This document shows, in pieces, positions 52,682 through 61,816 of a DNA stretch of 64,000 bases. Source of the stretch: Streptomyces sp. NBC_00273 (lineage in GTDB: Bacteria > Actinomycetota > Actinomycetes > Streptomycetales > Streptomycetaceae); the NCBI RefSeq assembly GCF_036178145.1, contig NZ_CP108067.1, positions 8,137,001 to 8,201,000 on the forward strand, given 5' to 3'. How positions within the stretch are numbered: the first letter of the stretch is position 1; the number at the start of each line of letters is the position of its first letter. The notes beneath the pieces are model-generated. The model worked only from the letters and a program-made list of their open reading frames with translations, did not search any database and was not told where the DNA came from. Both the position numbers and the translations under genes were made by a program.

Positions 52682-53792
52682 GGTGGTTCCTCGGGGGGTG
52701 GTGCTGTACGTGTCTTCGGATGGCGGCGGCCACTTGTGCGGCGTAGGTGTCCTGGCCCTCGGCGCCGCTGCCGGGCAGTCCGGTCAGGCCCGGCAGGAGG
52801 TCGCCGAAGGCGTTGACCTCGGCGACGGCGAACCGCTGCCAACCGACGGCGGGCAACAGGTCGACGCCGACGCACAAGGTGCCCGGGAAGCAGGCCGCGG
52901 CCCGCTCGCAGGTCCGCAGGGCTTCGGCCCAGGCGGGGCCCGCGGCCCGGACCGCGGCGGCGAGGTCGCCGCGTCGGCCGCCGAGGTGGAGGTTGGTCAT
53001 GGGGGTCCGGCTGGTGCGGACCACGGCGTGGGTGGCCCGACCGGCCACGACGACCACGCGCAGGTCGGCCGACCCGTCCCCGAGGGAGGCCTTGGGCCAC
53101 CACCGTTCGAGGTGGAGCCCGTCGGGGGCGAGGGCGTCGACCAGCGCGGCCACCTCCGGCTCGCGCGTGAGGCGCCGTACCCGCAGGGAGTTGTGCAGCC
53201 GGCCGTCCTCCGCGCCCTCCACGGAGGTGGTCGCCCTGATCCGGCCCCTGCCGGCCGTCTCGACGGCGACGACACCGGAGGCCGAGGACCCGTGGGCCGG
53301 CTTCAGGAACACCCGGGGCATGCCGTGCGCGGCCATGAGGGCCCGTACGTCGTCCCAGCCGCGCACCGGAGCCTTGCCGCCGGAGGTCGGCGACCGCGGA
53401 ACCGGGACGCCGGCGCGGGCGAGGACCTCGTGGCAGAGCCGCTTGTCGAAGAGGACGGCCAGCTCGTCGGGGTCGTCGAGGCGCCGGCCGCCGGTGAGCG
53501 TCCGGACGGCCGCCGTGAAGGCGGCGTACCAGCGGGCCCCGCCCTCCACCCGAGTGGGGTCCCCGGCGCCCCGCAGGAGCCGGTCGACCTCGGCGTTCTC
53601 CCCGGGCGACTCGATCCGTACGATCTCGTCGGCGGCGAAGGCGGCGCCGCCCCCGCGCAGGACGTCCGTCCAGGGCACGACGCGCGGCGCGGGCAGCCCC
53701 GCGTCGCGCACCGCCCCGGAGAACAGGGCGACGCGCCGGTTCTCCGGGTTGCCGACGACCGCCCAGCGCGGCGGTGGTGCGTGGTGCGTCAT
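52668..53792 (-). CDS. STM4014-family ATP-grasp protein
   Basis: The 374-residue protein shows ATP-grasp features: PRVFLKPAHGSSASGVVAV (ATP-binding Lys and flexible loop), LHLERWWPKASLGDGSADLRVVVVAGRATHAVVRTS, and the metal-binding end VGVDLL followed by VAEVNAFGDLLPG. ATP-grasp enzymes ligate an amine or thiol to a carboxylate activated as acyl phosphate. The N-terminal part has a Rossmann-like start (WAVVGNPENRRVALF). Substrate unknown. It lies second in the operon, ten bases after the LRR gene. Confidence 0.87.
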   Translation of the reverse strand: MTHHAPPPRWAVVGNPENRRVALFSGAVRDAGLPAPRVVPWTDVLRGGGAAFAADEIVRIESPGENAEVDRLLRGAGDPTRVEGGARWYAAFTAAVRTLTGGRRLDDPDELAVLFDKRLCHEVLARAGVPVPRSPTSGGKAPVRGWDDVRALMAAHGMPRVFLKPAHGSSASGVVAVETAGRGRIRATTSVEGAEDGRLHNSLRVRRLTREPEVAALVDALAPDGLHLERWWPKASLGDGSADLRVVVVAGRATHAVVRTSRTPMTNLHLGGRRGDLAAAVRAAGPAWAEALRTCERAAACFPGTLCVGVDLLPAVGWQRFAVAEVNAFGDLLPGLTGLPGSGAEGQDTYAAQVAAAIRRHVQHHPPRNHRAPA

Positions 53793-53802
53793 GGCCCGCG
53801 CG

Positions 53803-54762
53803 CTACTCGCCGACGGCGACGTAGCGCCAGACGCGGCCGTCGTCCTCGTCCTCTTCGGCGTGGCCGCGGTCCAGGTCGAGGGTGACGCCGGCGCCGCCCA
53901 GGACCTCCTGCAGGCGCTCGCGCAGCGGCCCGCCGAGGTAGTTGTGGTGCAGGTCCAGCTTCTTGAGGTGCGTCAGGGGCTGGCCGGAGAGCAGGGCGGC
54001 GCCGCCCTGGTCGGTGAGGACGCCCATCGACAGGTCGAAGGTCTCCAGGCGCGCGACGACGGGAGCGGACGCGACGGCGGTGGCGATCTCGTCCTGGATG
54101 TCGCTGTTGCGCAGGCCCAGGTGACGCAGGCTCGGCAGGCGGTCGCCGTCGAGGATCGGTGCCAGGTCGGTGACCGTCGCGTCCCCGCCGTACTCGCTCG
54201 TGCCGAGCCACAGGTCGAGGTGGACCAGGGCGGGCAGGTCACTGGCGGCGACGCCGCGGACCGCCTCGGCGGGCATGCCGCCGGTCTCGACGGTCAGGGA
54301 GCGCAGCTTGTGGTGCGTGACGGCGGGGAAGACCAGCCCGGAGCCGCCGCGCACGCCGAACTCCTCCAGTTCGGGGAAGCCGTCGAGGAGCGGACCGACG
54401 TCGCTCTGGGTGATCCAGGAGATCTCGCACTCCTCGGAATGCATGTCCCCGAGGAACAGGCCGCGCAGGGCGGGCAGGTGGGGACGTGCGTCGAGGAGGG
54501 CCCCGATGATCTCCTCGGGCCCGCTCTCGTAAGCCTCTTCCCAGGAGCCGACGACGATCGCCCGGACCGTCGTCGTGTCGACCGCGGCGCGGAACCGGGC
54601 GAACGCCTCGGTCCAGCTCTCCTCGCTGTCGTAGCTGTCGCTGGAGATCCGCCAGGCGACGGCGTCCGCCGCGGGCAGGGGAGTCGTGTCAGCGTCCTCC
54701 GGGCTCGGGAAATCGAAGACGGGCAGCCCGCACGATTCCGTCAGGTGTCTCGGGTGACTCAT
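53803..54762 (-). CDS. STM4015-family leucine-rich-repeat protein
   Basis: The 319-residue protein starts with a family-specific domain (AWRISSD, TTTVRAIVVGSWEEAYESGPE, LFLGDMHSEECEISWI). About six leucine-rich repeats follow, such as LPSLRHLGLRNSDIQDEIATA, RLETFDLSMGVLTDQGGAALL and LTHLKKLDLHHNYLGG. It ends in an acidic tail (HAEEDEDD) and RVWRYVAVGE. No signal peptide or membrane segment is seen. It is first in the operon and could be the recognition subunit or the protein substrate of the two radical SAM and ATP-grasp enzymes; that is speculation. ATG 54762 is the natural family start. Confidence 0.87.
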   Translation of the reverse strand: MSHPRHLTESCGLPVFDFPSPEDADTTPLPAADAVAWRISSDSYDSEESWTEAFARFRAAVDTTTVRAIVVGSWEEAYESGPEEIIGALLDARPHLPALRGLFLGDMHSEECEISWITQSDVGPLLDGFPELEEFGVRGGSGLVFPAVTHHKLRSLTVETGGMPAEAVRGVAASDLPALVHLDLWLGTSEYGGDATVTDLAPILDGDRLPSLRHLGLRNSDIQDEIATAVASAPVVARLETFDLSMGVLTDQGGAALLSGQPLTHLKKLDLHHNYLGGPLRERLQEVLGGAGVTLDLDRGHAEEDEDDGRVWRYVAVGE

Positions 54763-54929
54763 GGGGTGTCCGCCGTTCCTCGCCTGTCGCGTCCGATGTG
54801 CTGCAAGTTGTACCAAGGGGCGCTGACAGGGGCCGAGGCAGGGCCGGGAAGAAGGCCGTTGTCAGACCCGCCCCCTACCTTCGGAGGAGAACGCGGCGCA
54901 CCGGGCGGCGCGGGGGGAAGGGGACACCC

Positions 54930-55256
54930 ATGTACCGGCAGGGGGACGTGCTCATCGTGCCGCTGGACGAGTCGGCGGTGCCGCCGCACGCGGCCGACGC
55001 GGACCAGGAGCCGCGGGACGGGCGGGGCCGGATGGTCCTCGCGCTGGGCGAGGTCACCGGGCACGCCCACGCCGTGCTCGGGCCCGGGCGGCTCGTCCGC
55101 GAACCGGGGGCCTTCGGCCCGCTGCTGCTGCACCTCCCGGACGGCGGGCGGGTGGTGCACGAGGAGCACGCCGCGATCCCCTTGCCCAAGGGCTGGTACC
55201 GGGTGGTGCGGCAGCGGGAGTACATACCCGGATCCGTACGGATCGTGGCGGACTGA
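54930..55256 (+). CDS. Small conserved protein of unknown function (MYRQGDVLIVPL type)
   Basis: The 108-residue protein is predicted all-beta: MYRQGDVLIVPLDESAVPP, then LALGEVTGHAHAVLGPG, LLLHLPDGGRVVHEEHAAIPLPKGWYRVVRQREY. The GHAHAV and HEEH histidines and the cupin-like turn pattern could form a metal site. The ATG has GGGGGGAAGGGG upstream. It is followed within about 30 bases by a DUF6745 gene on the same strand, a pairing I recall as recurrent in Streptomyces. No function is known to me. Confidence 0.8.
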   Translation: MYRQGDVLIVPLDESAVPPHAADADQEPRDGRGRMVLALGEVTGHAHAVLGPGRLVREPGAFGPLLLHLPDGGRVVHEEHAAIPLPKGWYRVVRQREYIPGSVRIVAD

Positions 55257-55287
55257 CGGCGTGTCGGACGATGGGGGATCGGGGATC

Positions 55288-56325
55288 GTGTTGACGGACA
55301 TCGACGTGTGGCGGACGGCCGCGGCGGCCACCGGGCCGGCCGATCGGGCAGCCGCGGAGGCCGGGGTGCGCCTCGCGTACCGGGCCGCGGGTCTGGCGGA
55401 GCCGGAGCGGATCGTCTGGGCGGGCTCGCCCCGGGAGGCGGTGCACCTGCTCGGCGGGGACGACGGGCCGTGCGGGCCGGCCGCGCGCGGGCGCGGCGTG
55501 CGGGAGGCGGTGCGCAGCGCGCCGTGGGCGGCCGAACGGGACCGGGTGCAGCGGCGGCTCGGCCCGCAGGGCTGGGGGCGGCACTGGAGCGCGACGGGCG
55601 GCCGCCTGTGGGAGAACACGGAACGCCTGGCGGAACGGATCCGCACCGGTCTCGTCGAGGAGTTGACGGCCGGGGCCGCAGCGCCCGCGGCCGAGGAGCG
55701 GTCGCTGCGGCTGCTGCTCCTGGACGCGGTGCTCGGGCAGCACGACGCGGCCTGGCTGTGCGCCTTCGACACGCGCGAGGGCACGCCCCTGCACGGACTC
55801 GGCGTCCTGGCCCGCTCGGCCGGCTGGTGGTGGCCCTACGAACGGCTGGCCGTGCTGTGCGAGCGCCCGACGGAGCTGCACCGCGACGAGGCGGGCAGGC
55901 TGGACCGCGGGGACGGGCCGGCGCTGGCGTTCCCCGACGGGTTCGCGTTGCACGCGTGGCGGGGCATGCCCGTTCCTGCCGAGTTCCTGGCGGGACTGGG
56001 CACGCTGACGCCGGAGCGGATCCGGGAGGAGGAGAACGCCGAACTGCGCCGGGTGATGCTGGAGTTTTACGGCTACGACCGCTATCTGCGGGAGTCGGGG
56101 GCCGCCCCCGTGCACCGGGACGAGACGGGCGTCCTGTGGCGCATACCCATGCCGGACGACGAGGCCGTCGTGATGGTGGAGGTCGTCAACTCGACCCCGG
56201 AGCCCGACGGCACCAGCCGCACCTACTGGCTGCGGGTCCCGCCGACGACCCGGACGGCCCGCCAGGGCGTGGCCTGGACGTTCGGCATCGGACCCGAGGC
56301 GTACGCACCGCTCCGGGAGACGTGA
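55288..56325 (+). CDS. DUF6745-type protein of unknown function
   Basis: The 345-residue protein is soluble and Trp-rich in the middle (SAGWWWPYERLAVLCERPTELHRD, DGFALHAWRGMPVP). It has a well-conserved C-terminal half (LRRVMLEFYGYDRYLRESGA, HRDETGVLWRIPMPDDE, VVMVEVVNSTPEPDG, TYWLRVPPTTRTARQGVAWTFG) that I recognise as DUF6745. GTG 55288 follows a GGGGGATCGGGG stretch; GTG 55261 would add nine residues. It probably forms an operon with the small protein upstream. The role is unknown. Confidence 0.85.
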   Translation: MLTDIDVWRTAAAATGPADRAAAEAGVRLAYRAAGLAEPERIVWAGSPREAVHLLGGDDGPCGPAARGRGVREAVRSAPWAAERDRVQRRLGPQGWGRHWSATGGRLWENTERLAERIRTGLVEELTAGAAAPAAEERSLRLLLLDAVLGQHDAAWLCAFDTREGTPLHGLGVLARSAGWWWPYERLAVLCERPTELHRDEAGRLDRGDGPALAFPDGFALHAWRGMPVPAEFLAGLGTLTPERIREEENAELRRVMLEFYGYDRYLRESGAAPVHRDETGVLWRIPMPDDEAVVMVEVVNSTPEPDGTSRTYWLRVPPTTRTARQGVAWTFGIGPEAYAPLRET

Positions 56326-56357
56326 CCGCCCCCCGACCTCCGAGGAGCAACTGACAC

Positions 56358-56822
56358 ATGCGGACACGGAAGTCCATGCCGTTCCTGCTGGGGCTCCTGC
56401 TGACGCTGAGCGGCTGCGGTCTCGTCGGAGGCGACCGGGGTCCCGAGCCGTTGACACCGATGCCGAGCGAGGTGCCGACCGGACCCGAGTACGCGTCGGT
56501 CGACGACGTGGTCGCCGCTCTGGCGAGGGGCGGATTCGACTGCAAGGTGACCCTGCGGAACGAGAACGCGTTCGGCTCGGACGCCACCTGTGAAGTGCAG
56601 CACCGCGGAACGACCGTTTCCAACTACATCCAGGTGCTGAGCACGGCCCGGTTCGGCCGGGACGAGATCGGAAACTCGATCGCGACGGGGCGTCGGGCCT
56701 ACCGGCACACCTTCGTTGCCGCCGGAAACTGGTTCTTCTGGGTGCAGCCCGGGGTCTACGCCCACGACATGGCCGCGGCGCTGCCCGGTTCCGTGGTGCT
56801 GGATCCGATCGTGGAGAAGTAG
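56358..56822 (+). CDS. Small secreted lipoprotein
   Basis: The 154-residue protein has a lipoprotein signal (MRTRKSMPFLLGLLLTLSGC, Cys at 20) followed by a short linker and a domain of about 110 residues. The domain has two further cysteines (FDCKVTLRN and ATCEVQH) that could pair. The fold (VDDVVAALARGGFDC, then WFFWVQPGVYAHDMAAALPGS) resembles small Streptomyces lipoproteins of unknown function. A GAGGAG ribosome binding site is present. It follows the DUF6745 gene by 32 bases. Confidence 0.85.
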   Translation: MRTRKSMPFLLGLLLTLSGCGLVGGDRGPEPLTPMPSEVPTGPEYASVDDVVAALARGGFDCKVTLRNENAFGSDATCEVQHRGTTVSNYIQVLSTARFGRDEIGNSIATGRRAYRHTFVAAGNWFFWVQPGVYAHDMAAALPGSVVLDPIVEK

Positions 56823-56922
56823 CGGGCGGCAGTTGGCCCCGAACTCGAGGAACGCCAGGTCGCGGTGGGGGCTCGCCCGGGAACGCAGCAACAGGGCCGG
56901 CCCGCAGGCCCCGTAGCCACGC

Positions 56923-57330
56923 TCAGCGGGTGCGTCGTGAACACCGTGCGGTCGGCGGGCCGGAGGCGGTCGGGCGCCGGGCGTCGTGGGTGCGGAGCAG
57001 GGTGTCGGCGATGCCGCCGAAGGGGCGCCGCACCGGCGATCAGGCACGACGCGACGGACCGCACCCGGGCGGGGACGCCCGGGGCGACGAGTTCCTCGAT
57101 GGCGAGGGGCATGGCGGCGGCGTACCAGTCGTCGCGGGGAAGCCGCCATCCCCGCCGGTGCAGGCCACGCCGTAGGCGCTGCCACCGATCGACTGGGTGC
57201 CGTGGAAGCAGGCGAGCGCCGCGCCACCACCCCGACCGGGCCGGGTCTCCTGCAGCCCCAGCACGCGGTCGACGTCGGCGACGGCCCGTTCCAGATTCGC
57301 CCTCGCCCCAGCCCTCGCCGCCCCCCGACC
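56923..57330 (-). pseudogene. Probable decayed minus-strand gene, family not recognised
   Basis: Joining three minus-strand frames gives protein-like text: ANLERAVADVDRVLGLQE and GTQSIGGSAYGVACTGGDGGFP, then RDDWYAAAMPLAIEELVAPG and VRSVASCLIAGA, then PFGGIADTLLRTHDARR, ending at a stop near 56923. The breaks lie near 57140 and 57010. No start codon or single open frame covers it. I do not recognise the family. It could also be misread non-coding DNA. Confidence 0.35.
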
Positions 57331-57592
57331 TGCGCGAACACCCGCCCCGCCGCCCCGCGGGTGACTGTTCCGAACGGGTGGGCCCGCAACGTCCACCGTT
57401 CTGAGCCGCTGCGGTGCGTCTACCTCACCCCGAAGAGTCATACCTTATGTCCCAATTTGAGGCGCTTTCGCCAGTGAAGCGGAACACTCTCCGCGATGCA
57501 TTGCGCATGGGTTCCGGGAGTCGGGGCAGGCGGCCGGACCACGTCGGTCTGACCGACAGGGGGACTCAAAGGAACGAAAGGCAATACGTACC
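57331..57592 (+). promoter_or_regulatory. Upstream region of the betaine operon
   Basis: This gene-poor stretch has a lower-GC patch at about 57425-57500. A 49-codon ORF from ATG 57447 runs into the betB start (its TGA overlaps GTG 57593), but it has no clear ribosome binding site and no recognisable domain. I see no certain promoter or operator. Confidence 0.3.
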
Positions 57593-59098
57593 GTGACGGC
57601 AGCACAGCAGACCATCCACGTCGGCGGAGAGTGGCGCGCAGCCCTGTCCGGGGCCACGCGCGAGATCATCGACCCCGTCGACGCGACCCCCTTCGAGGTC
57701 GTGGCGGAGGGCGGTGTCGCGGACACCGACGACGCCGTGGCCGCGGCGCGAGCCGCGTTCGACTTCGGTGCCTGGCCGCGCACGCCCGTCGCGGAGCGGG
57801 CCGCCCTGTTGCGTCGGGTCGCCGTACTGCTGGAGCGCGACCGCGAACGGATCGGTGCCCTGGAAAGCCGGGACGCGGGCAAGACGCTGCAGGAAGGCCG
57901 CGTCGACGTCGACTGCGTCCGCGACGCCTTCCGCTACTTCGCCGACCTCGTGGAGAACGAGGACGGCGGCGGACGGGCCGTCGACGCCGGTTCGGACGAG
58001 ATCCGCAGCGTCGTCGTGCACGAGCCGGTCGGCGTCTGCGCCCTGATCACGCCGTGGAACTACCCGCTGCTCCAGGCCAGCTGGAAGATCGCGCCCGCGC
58101 TCGCCGCCGGCAACACCTTCGTGATCAAGCCCAGCGAGATCACCCCGCTGACCACCGTCGTACTGGTCGAACTGCTCCTGGAGGCCGGACTTCCGCTCGG
58201 CGCGGCCAACATCGTCACCGGCCCCGGCGACACGGTCGGCGCCCGGCTCGCCGAGCACCCCCAAGTCGACCTCGTCTCGTTCACCGGCGGTCTCATCAGC
58301 GGCACCAAGGTCGCCCGGGCGGCAGCCGACAGCGTCAAGAAGGTCGCACTCGAACTGGGCGGGAAGAACCCCAACGTCGTCTTCGCCGACGCCTGTTCGA
58401 CGCCCGAAGGCTTCGACACCGCCGTCGACCAGGCGCTCAACGCCGCCTTCATCCACAGCGGCCAGGTCTGCTCCGCCGGCTCCCGCCTCATCATCGAGGA
58501 GCCGCTGCGCGACCGTTTCGTCGCCGAGCTCTCCCGCCGGGCCGAACTGATCCGGCTGGGACGCGGCACCGACACGGGCGTCGAGTGCGGTCCGCTCGTC
58601 TCCGCGGCCCAGTTGGCACGGACCGAGGCGTACGTGGCCTCCGCCCTCGCCGAGGGCGCGGCCCTGCGCGCGGGCGGCGGGAGGCCGGCCGGCCCCGGCT
58701 ACTTCTTCCGGCCCACGGTCCTCGACCGGTGCCACCGCGGCATGCGCGTCGTCCGCGAAGAGGTCTTCGGCCCGGTCCTCACCGTGGAGACCTTCCGTAC
58801 GGAGGAAGAGGCCGTCGCCCTCGCCAACGACACCGAGTACGGCCTCGCCGGAGCGGTGTGGACCTCCGACGAACACCGGGCCCGGCGGGTCGCCGGCCTG
58901 CTGCGGCACGGCACCGTCTGGATCAACGACTTCCACCCCTACCTGCCGCAGGCGGAATGGGGCGGCTTCGGAAAGTCCGGCATCGGCCGCGAACTGGGCC
59001 CCGGCGGCTTCGCCGAATACCGCGAGGCCAAGCACATCTACCAGAACCTCGCCCCGCGCCCCGTGCGCTGGTTCGCGGGTGCGACGGCGAAGGGCTGA
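57593..59098 (+). CDS. betB: Betaine-aldehyde dehydrogenase (aldehyde dehydrogenase family)
   Basis: The 501-residue NAD(P)-dependent enzyme would oxidise betaine aldehyde to glycine betaine. Seen are the cofactor-site segment ITPWNYPLLQASWKIAPALAAGN, FTGGLISGTKV, the general base Glu in LELGGKNPN and the catalytic Cys in GQVCSAGSR, then EEVFGPVLTVETF. All family motifs are intact. GTG 57593 follows AAAGGAACGAAAGG. The next gene is a choline dehydrogenase homologue two bases on, and the rest of the operon is a glycine betaine importer, which supports the substrate call. Confidence 0.9.
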   Translation: MTAAQQTIHVGGEWRAALSGATREIIDPVDATPFEVVAEGGVADTDDAVAAARAAFDFGAWPRTPVAERAALLRRVAVLLERDRERIGALESRDAGKTLQEGRVDVDCVRDAFRYFADLVENEDGGGRAVDAGSDEIRSVVVHEPVGVCALITPWNYPLLQASWKIAPALAAGNTFVIKPSEITPLTTVVLVELLLEAGLPLGAANIVTGPGDTVGARLAEHPQVDLVSFTGGLISGTKVARAAADSVKKVALELGGKNPNVVFADACSTPEGFDTAVDQALNAAFIHSGQVCSAGSRLIIEEPLRDRFVAELSRRAELIRLGRGTDTGVECGPLVSAAQLARTEAYVASALAEGAALRAGGGRPAGPGYFFRPTVLDRCHRGMRVVREEVFGPVLTVETFRTEEEAVALANDTEYGLAGAVWTSDEHRARRVAGLLRHGTVWINDFHPYLPQAEWGGFGKSGIGRELGPGGFAEYREAKHIYQNLAPRPVRWFAGATAKG

Positions 59099-59100
59099 AC

Positions 59101-60627
59101 ATGAACGAGCACCACGTGTACGACTACGTCGTCGTCGGCGGCGGGACCGCCGGATCCGTCATTGCGTCCCGGCTGACCGAGGACCCCGACGTCAGCGTCG
59201 CCGTGATCGAGGGCGGCCCCAGCGACGTCGGCCGCGACGACGTCCTCACCCTGCGCCGCTGGATGGGCCTGCTCGGCGGTGAGCTCGACTACGACTACCC
59301 CACCACCGAGCAGCCCCGGGGCAACTCGCACATCCGCCACAGCCGTGCGCGGGTGCTGGGCGGCTGTTCCTCCCACAACACCCTCATCGCCTTCAAACCC
59401 CTTCCCTCCGACTGGGACGAGTGGGCCGACGCCGGCGCCGACGGGTGGGACGCGAAGTCCATGGACCCCTACTTCCCCCGGCTGCGCAACAACATCGTCC
59501 CCGTGGGCGAGGCCGACCGGAACGCGATCGCCCGGGACTTCGTCGACGCGGCGCAGACCGCACTCGGCGTGCCGCGGGTCGAGGGCTTCAACAAAAGCCC
59601 CTTCGACGAAGGCGTCGGCTTCTTCGACCTCGCCTACCACCCGGAGAACAACAAGCGCTCGTCCGCCTCCGTCGCCTATCTGCACCCGTTCCTGGACCGG
59701 CCGAACCTCCACATAGCCCTGGAGACCTGGGCGTTCCGGCTGGAACTGGAGGGCACCCGTGCCACCGGCGTGCACATCCGTACCAAGGAGGGCGCGGAGC
59801 ACGTCGTACGCGCCCGGCGCGAGGTCCTGGTGTGCGCCGGGGCCGTGGACACGCCGCGCCTGCTGCTGCACTCCGGCATCGGGCCGCGCGCCGACCTGGA
59901 GGAGCTCGGCATCCCCGTCGTGCACGACCTGCCGGGCGTCGGGGAGAACCTGCTCGACCACCCCGAGTCGGTCATCGTGTGGGAGACCCACGGGCCGATC
60001 CCGGAGAACTCCGCGATGGACTCCGACGCCGGACTGTTCGTCCGCCGGGACCCCGAGGCCGAGGGCCCGGACCTGATGTTCCACTTCTACCAGGTCCCCT
60101 TCACCGACAATCCGGAGCGCCTCGGGTACGAACGGCCCGCGCACGGCGTGTCGATGACCCCGAACATCCCCAAGCCGCGCAGCCGCGGCCGGCTCTACCT
60201 GACGAGCGCAGACCCCCAGGTCAAGCCCGCGCTCGACTTCCGGTACTTCACCGACGAGGACGACTACGACGGCCGGACCCTCGTCGACGGGATCCGCATC
60301 GCCCGGCGGATCGCGGCGAGCGAACCGCTGGCCGGCTGGCTGAGGCGCGAGGTGTGCCCGGGCCCCGAGGTGACCTCCGACGAGGAACTCAGCGCGTACG
60401 CCCGCCAGGTCGCGCACACCGTCTACCACCCCGCCGGCACCTGCCGGATGGGGGCCGCCGATGACGAACTCGCCGTCGTCGCGCCCGACCTGAAGATCCG
60501 GGGCCTCGACGGCATCCGGATAGCCGACGCGTCCGTCTTCCCCACCATGACCGCCGTCAACCCCATGATCGGCGTGCTCATGGTCGGCGAGAAGTGCGCC
60601 GACCTGCTGGGAGGTACCACCCGATGA
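59101..60627 (+). CDS. betA: GMC-family FAD oxidoreductase, choline dehydrogenase-like
   Basis: The 508-residue flavoprotein has the N-terminal FAD-binding [17 protein letters not shown], the GMC signature [16 protein letters not shown], the second signature [16 protein letters not shown], and the active-site HPAGTCRMG with Asn in MTAVNPMIG. It would oxidise choline to betaine aldehyde, the substrate of the BetB homologue just upstream. Other alcohols are possible for GMC enzymes, but the operon context favours choline. It overlaps the next gene by four bases (ATGA). Confidence 0.9.
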   Translation: MNEHHVYDYVVVGGGTAGSVIASRLTEDPDVSVAVIEGGPSDVGRDDVLTLRRWMGLLGGELDYDYPTTEQPRGNSHIRHSRARVLGGCSSHNTLIAFKPLPSDWDEWADAGADGWDAKSMDPYFPRLRNNIVPVGEADRNAIARDFVDAAQTALGVPRVEGFNKSPFDEGVGFFDLAYHPENNKRSSASVAYLHPFLDRPNLHIALETWAFRLELEGTRATGVHIRTKEGAEHVVRARREVLVCAGAVDTPRLLLHSGIGPRADLEELGIPVVHDLPGVGENLLDHPESVIVWETHGPIPENSAMDSDAGLFVRRDPEAEGPDLMFHFYQVPFTDNPERLGYERPAHGVSMTPNIPKPRSRGRLYLTSADPQVKPALDFRYFTDEDDYDGRTLVDGIRIARRIAASEPLAGWLRREVCPGPEVTSDEELSAYARQVAHTVYHPAGTCRMGAADDELAVVAPDLKIRGLDGIRIADASVFPTMTAVNPMIGVLMVGEKCADLLGGTTR

Positions 60628-61694
60628 ACACCCCGCCGCACTCCTCCGCGGAATCCGTCTTCTCCGTACGCGACCTGTGGAAGGTCTTCGGTCCGAAGGC
60701 GGACCGCGTGCCCGCCGACAAGGAGCTCGCAGCCCTCGGCGCCGCCGAGCTGCGCGAGCGCACCGGCTGCACCGCCGCCGTCCGCGACGTCTCCTTCGAC
60801 GTCCGCAAGGGCGAGGTCTTCGTCGTCATGGGCCTGTCGGGCTCGGGCAAGTCCACGCTCGTACGCTGCCTCACCCGGCTCATCGAACCGACCTCGGGCA
60901 CGATCTCCATCGACGGCGAGGACGTGCTGTCCATGGACACCGGCCGGCTCCGCGAGCTGCGCCGGCACCGGGCGGCCATGGTCTTCCAGCACTTCGGGCT
61001 GCTGCCGCACCGGACGGTGCTCGACAACATCGCCTACGGGCTGGAGATCCAGGGCGTGGGACGCGGCGAACGGCGCGACCGGGCGGCCGAGTTCGTCACC
61101 AAGGTCGGCCTGGACGGCCTGGAGCACCGCAGGCCGGGCCAGTTGTCCGGCGGCCAGCAGCAGCGCGTGGGCCTTGCCCGGGCACTCGCCGTGGACCCCG
61201 AGGTCCTGCTGTTCGACGAGCCGTTCAGCGCGCTCGACCCGCTCATCCGCCGGGACATGCAGGAGGAAGTCGTACGCCTGCACCGGGAGGAAGGACGCAC
61301 GATGGTCTTCATCACGCACGACCTGAGCGAGGCGCTGAAGCTCGGCGACCGCATCGCGCTGATGCGCGACGGCCGGATCGTGCAGATCGGCACCCCGGAG
61401 GAGATCGTCGGTGCCCCCGCCGACGACTACGTCAGGGACTTCGTCCGGGACGTGCCGCGCGAGCAGGTGCTGACCGTTCGCTCGGCGATGCGCCCCGCAC
61501 TCACCGACGAGTCCGAGGCCGGCCCGGCGCTCGCCCCGACCGCCACCGTCCACGAGGCCATCGAGGCCGTCGCCCGGACCGGCGAGAACGCGCGGGTCGT
61601 CGAGGGCGGCAGGTGCCTCGGCGTGGTCGACCGCGCGGGACTCCTCGGTGTCGTCGCCGGGATACCGGCCGGGACGGGAAAGGCGGTGGCCTGA
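60624..61694 (+). CDS. Glycine betaine ABC transporter ATPase, ProV/OpuA type
   Basis: The 356-residue ATPase has Walker [16 protein letters not shown]-loop [14 protein letters not shown], signature [15 protein letters not shown], Walker [21 protein letters not shown] and switch His [14 protein letters not shown]. The N-terminal sequence ([14 protein letters not shown]) and the insertion before Walker A are typical of the ProV subfamily. The C-terminal 80 residues hold a short CBS-like region ([15 protein letters not shown]) that may sense ionic strength. It starts inside the betA stop (ATGA) and ends in a TGATG overlap with the small ORF. Confidence 0.93.
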   Translation: MNTPPHSSAESVFSVRDLWKVFGPKADRVPADKELAALGAAELRERTGCTAAVRDVSFDVRKGEVFVVMGLSGSGKSTLVRCLTRLIEPTSGTISIDGEDVLSMDTGRLRELRRHRAAMVFQHFGLLPHRTVLDNIAYGLEIQGVGRGERRDRAAEFVTKVGLDGLEHRRPGQLSGGQQQRVGLARALAVDPEVLLFDEPFSALDPLIRRDMQEEVVRLHREEGRTMVFITHDLSEALKLGDRIALMRDGRIVQIGTPEEIVGAPADDYVRDFVRDVPREQVLTVRSAMRPALTDESEAGPALAPTATVHEAIEAVARTGENARVVEGGRCLGVVDRAGLLGVVAGIPAGTGKAVA

Positions 61695-61816
61695 TGTACG
61701 GCCATACGACCTGGCCGCCGCCGTGCGGCACGACCGGCGCCGGCACCGGCGCCCCCACCGGCGCCGATCCCCGCACCGGCACGGTGCCGGCCCGCACCGG
61801 GCGGTGGAACCGATGA
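61694..61816 (+). CDS. Candidate 40-residue small protein coupled within the betaine transport operon
   Basis: This ORF starts in a TGATG overlap with the ATPase stop and ends in an ATGA overlap with the permease start, so its length fits the gap exactly. It encodes a Gly/Thr/Pro-rich peptide ([17 protein letters not shown] then repeats of GTGAPTGAD type) with one Cys and no membrane helix. It may simply carry ribosomes from the ATPase to the permease gene. The double overlap is the evidence; no family is recognised. Confidence 0.5.
   Translation: MYGHTTWPPPCGTTGAGTGAPTGADPRTGTVPARTGRWNR

Noticed and set aside
57447..57596. A 49-codon gene overlapping the betB start
   Set aside because: No ribosome binding site, no leaderless -10 at the right distance and no protein-like pattern; kept only as a note in the upstream region.
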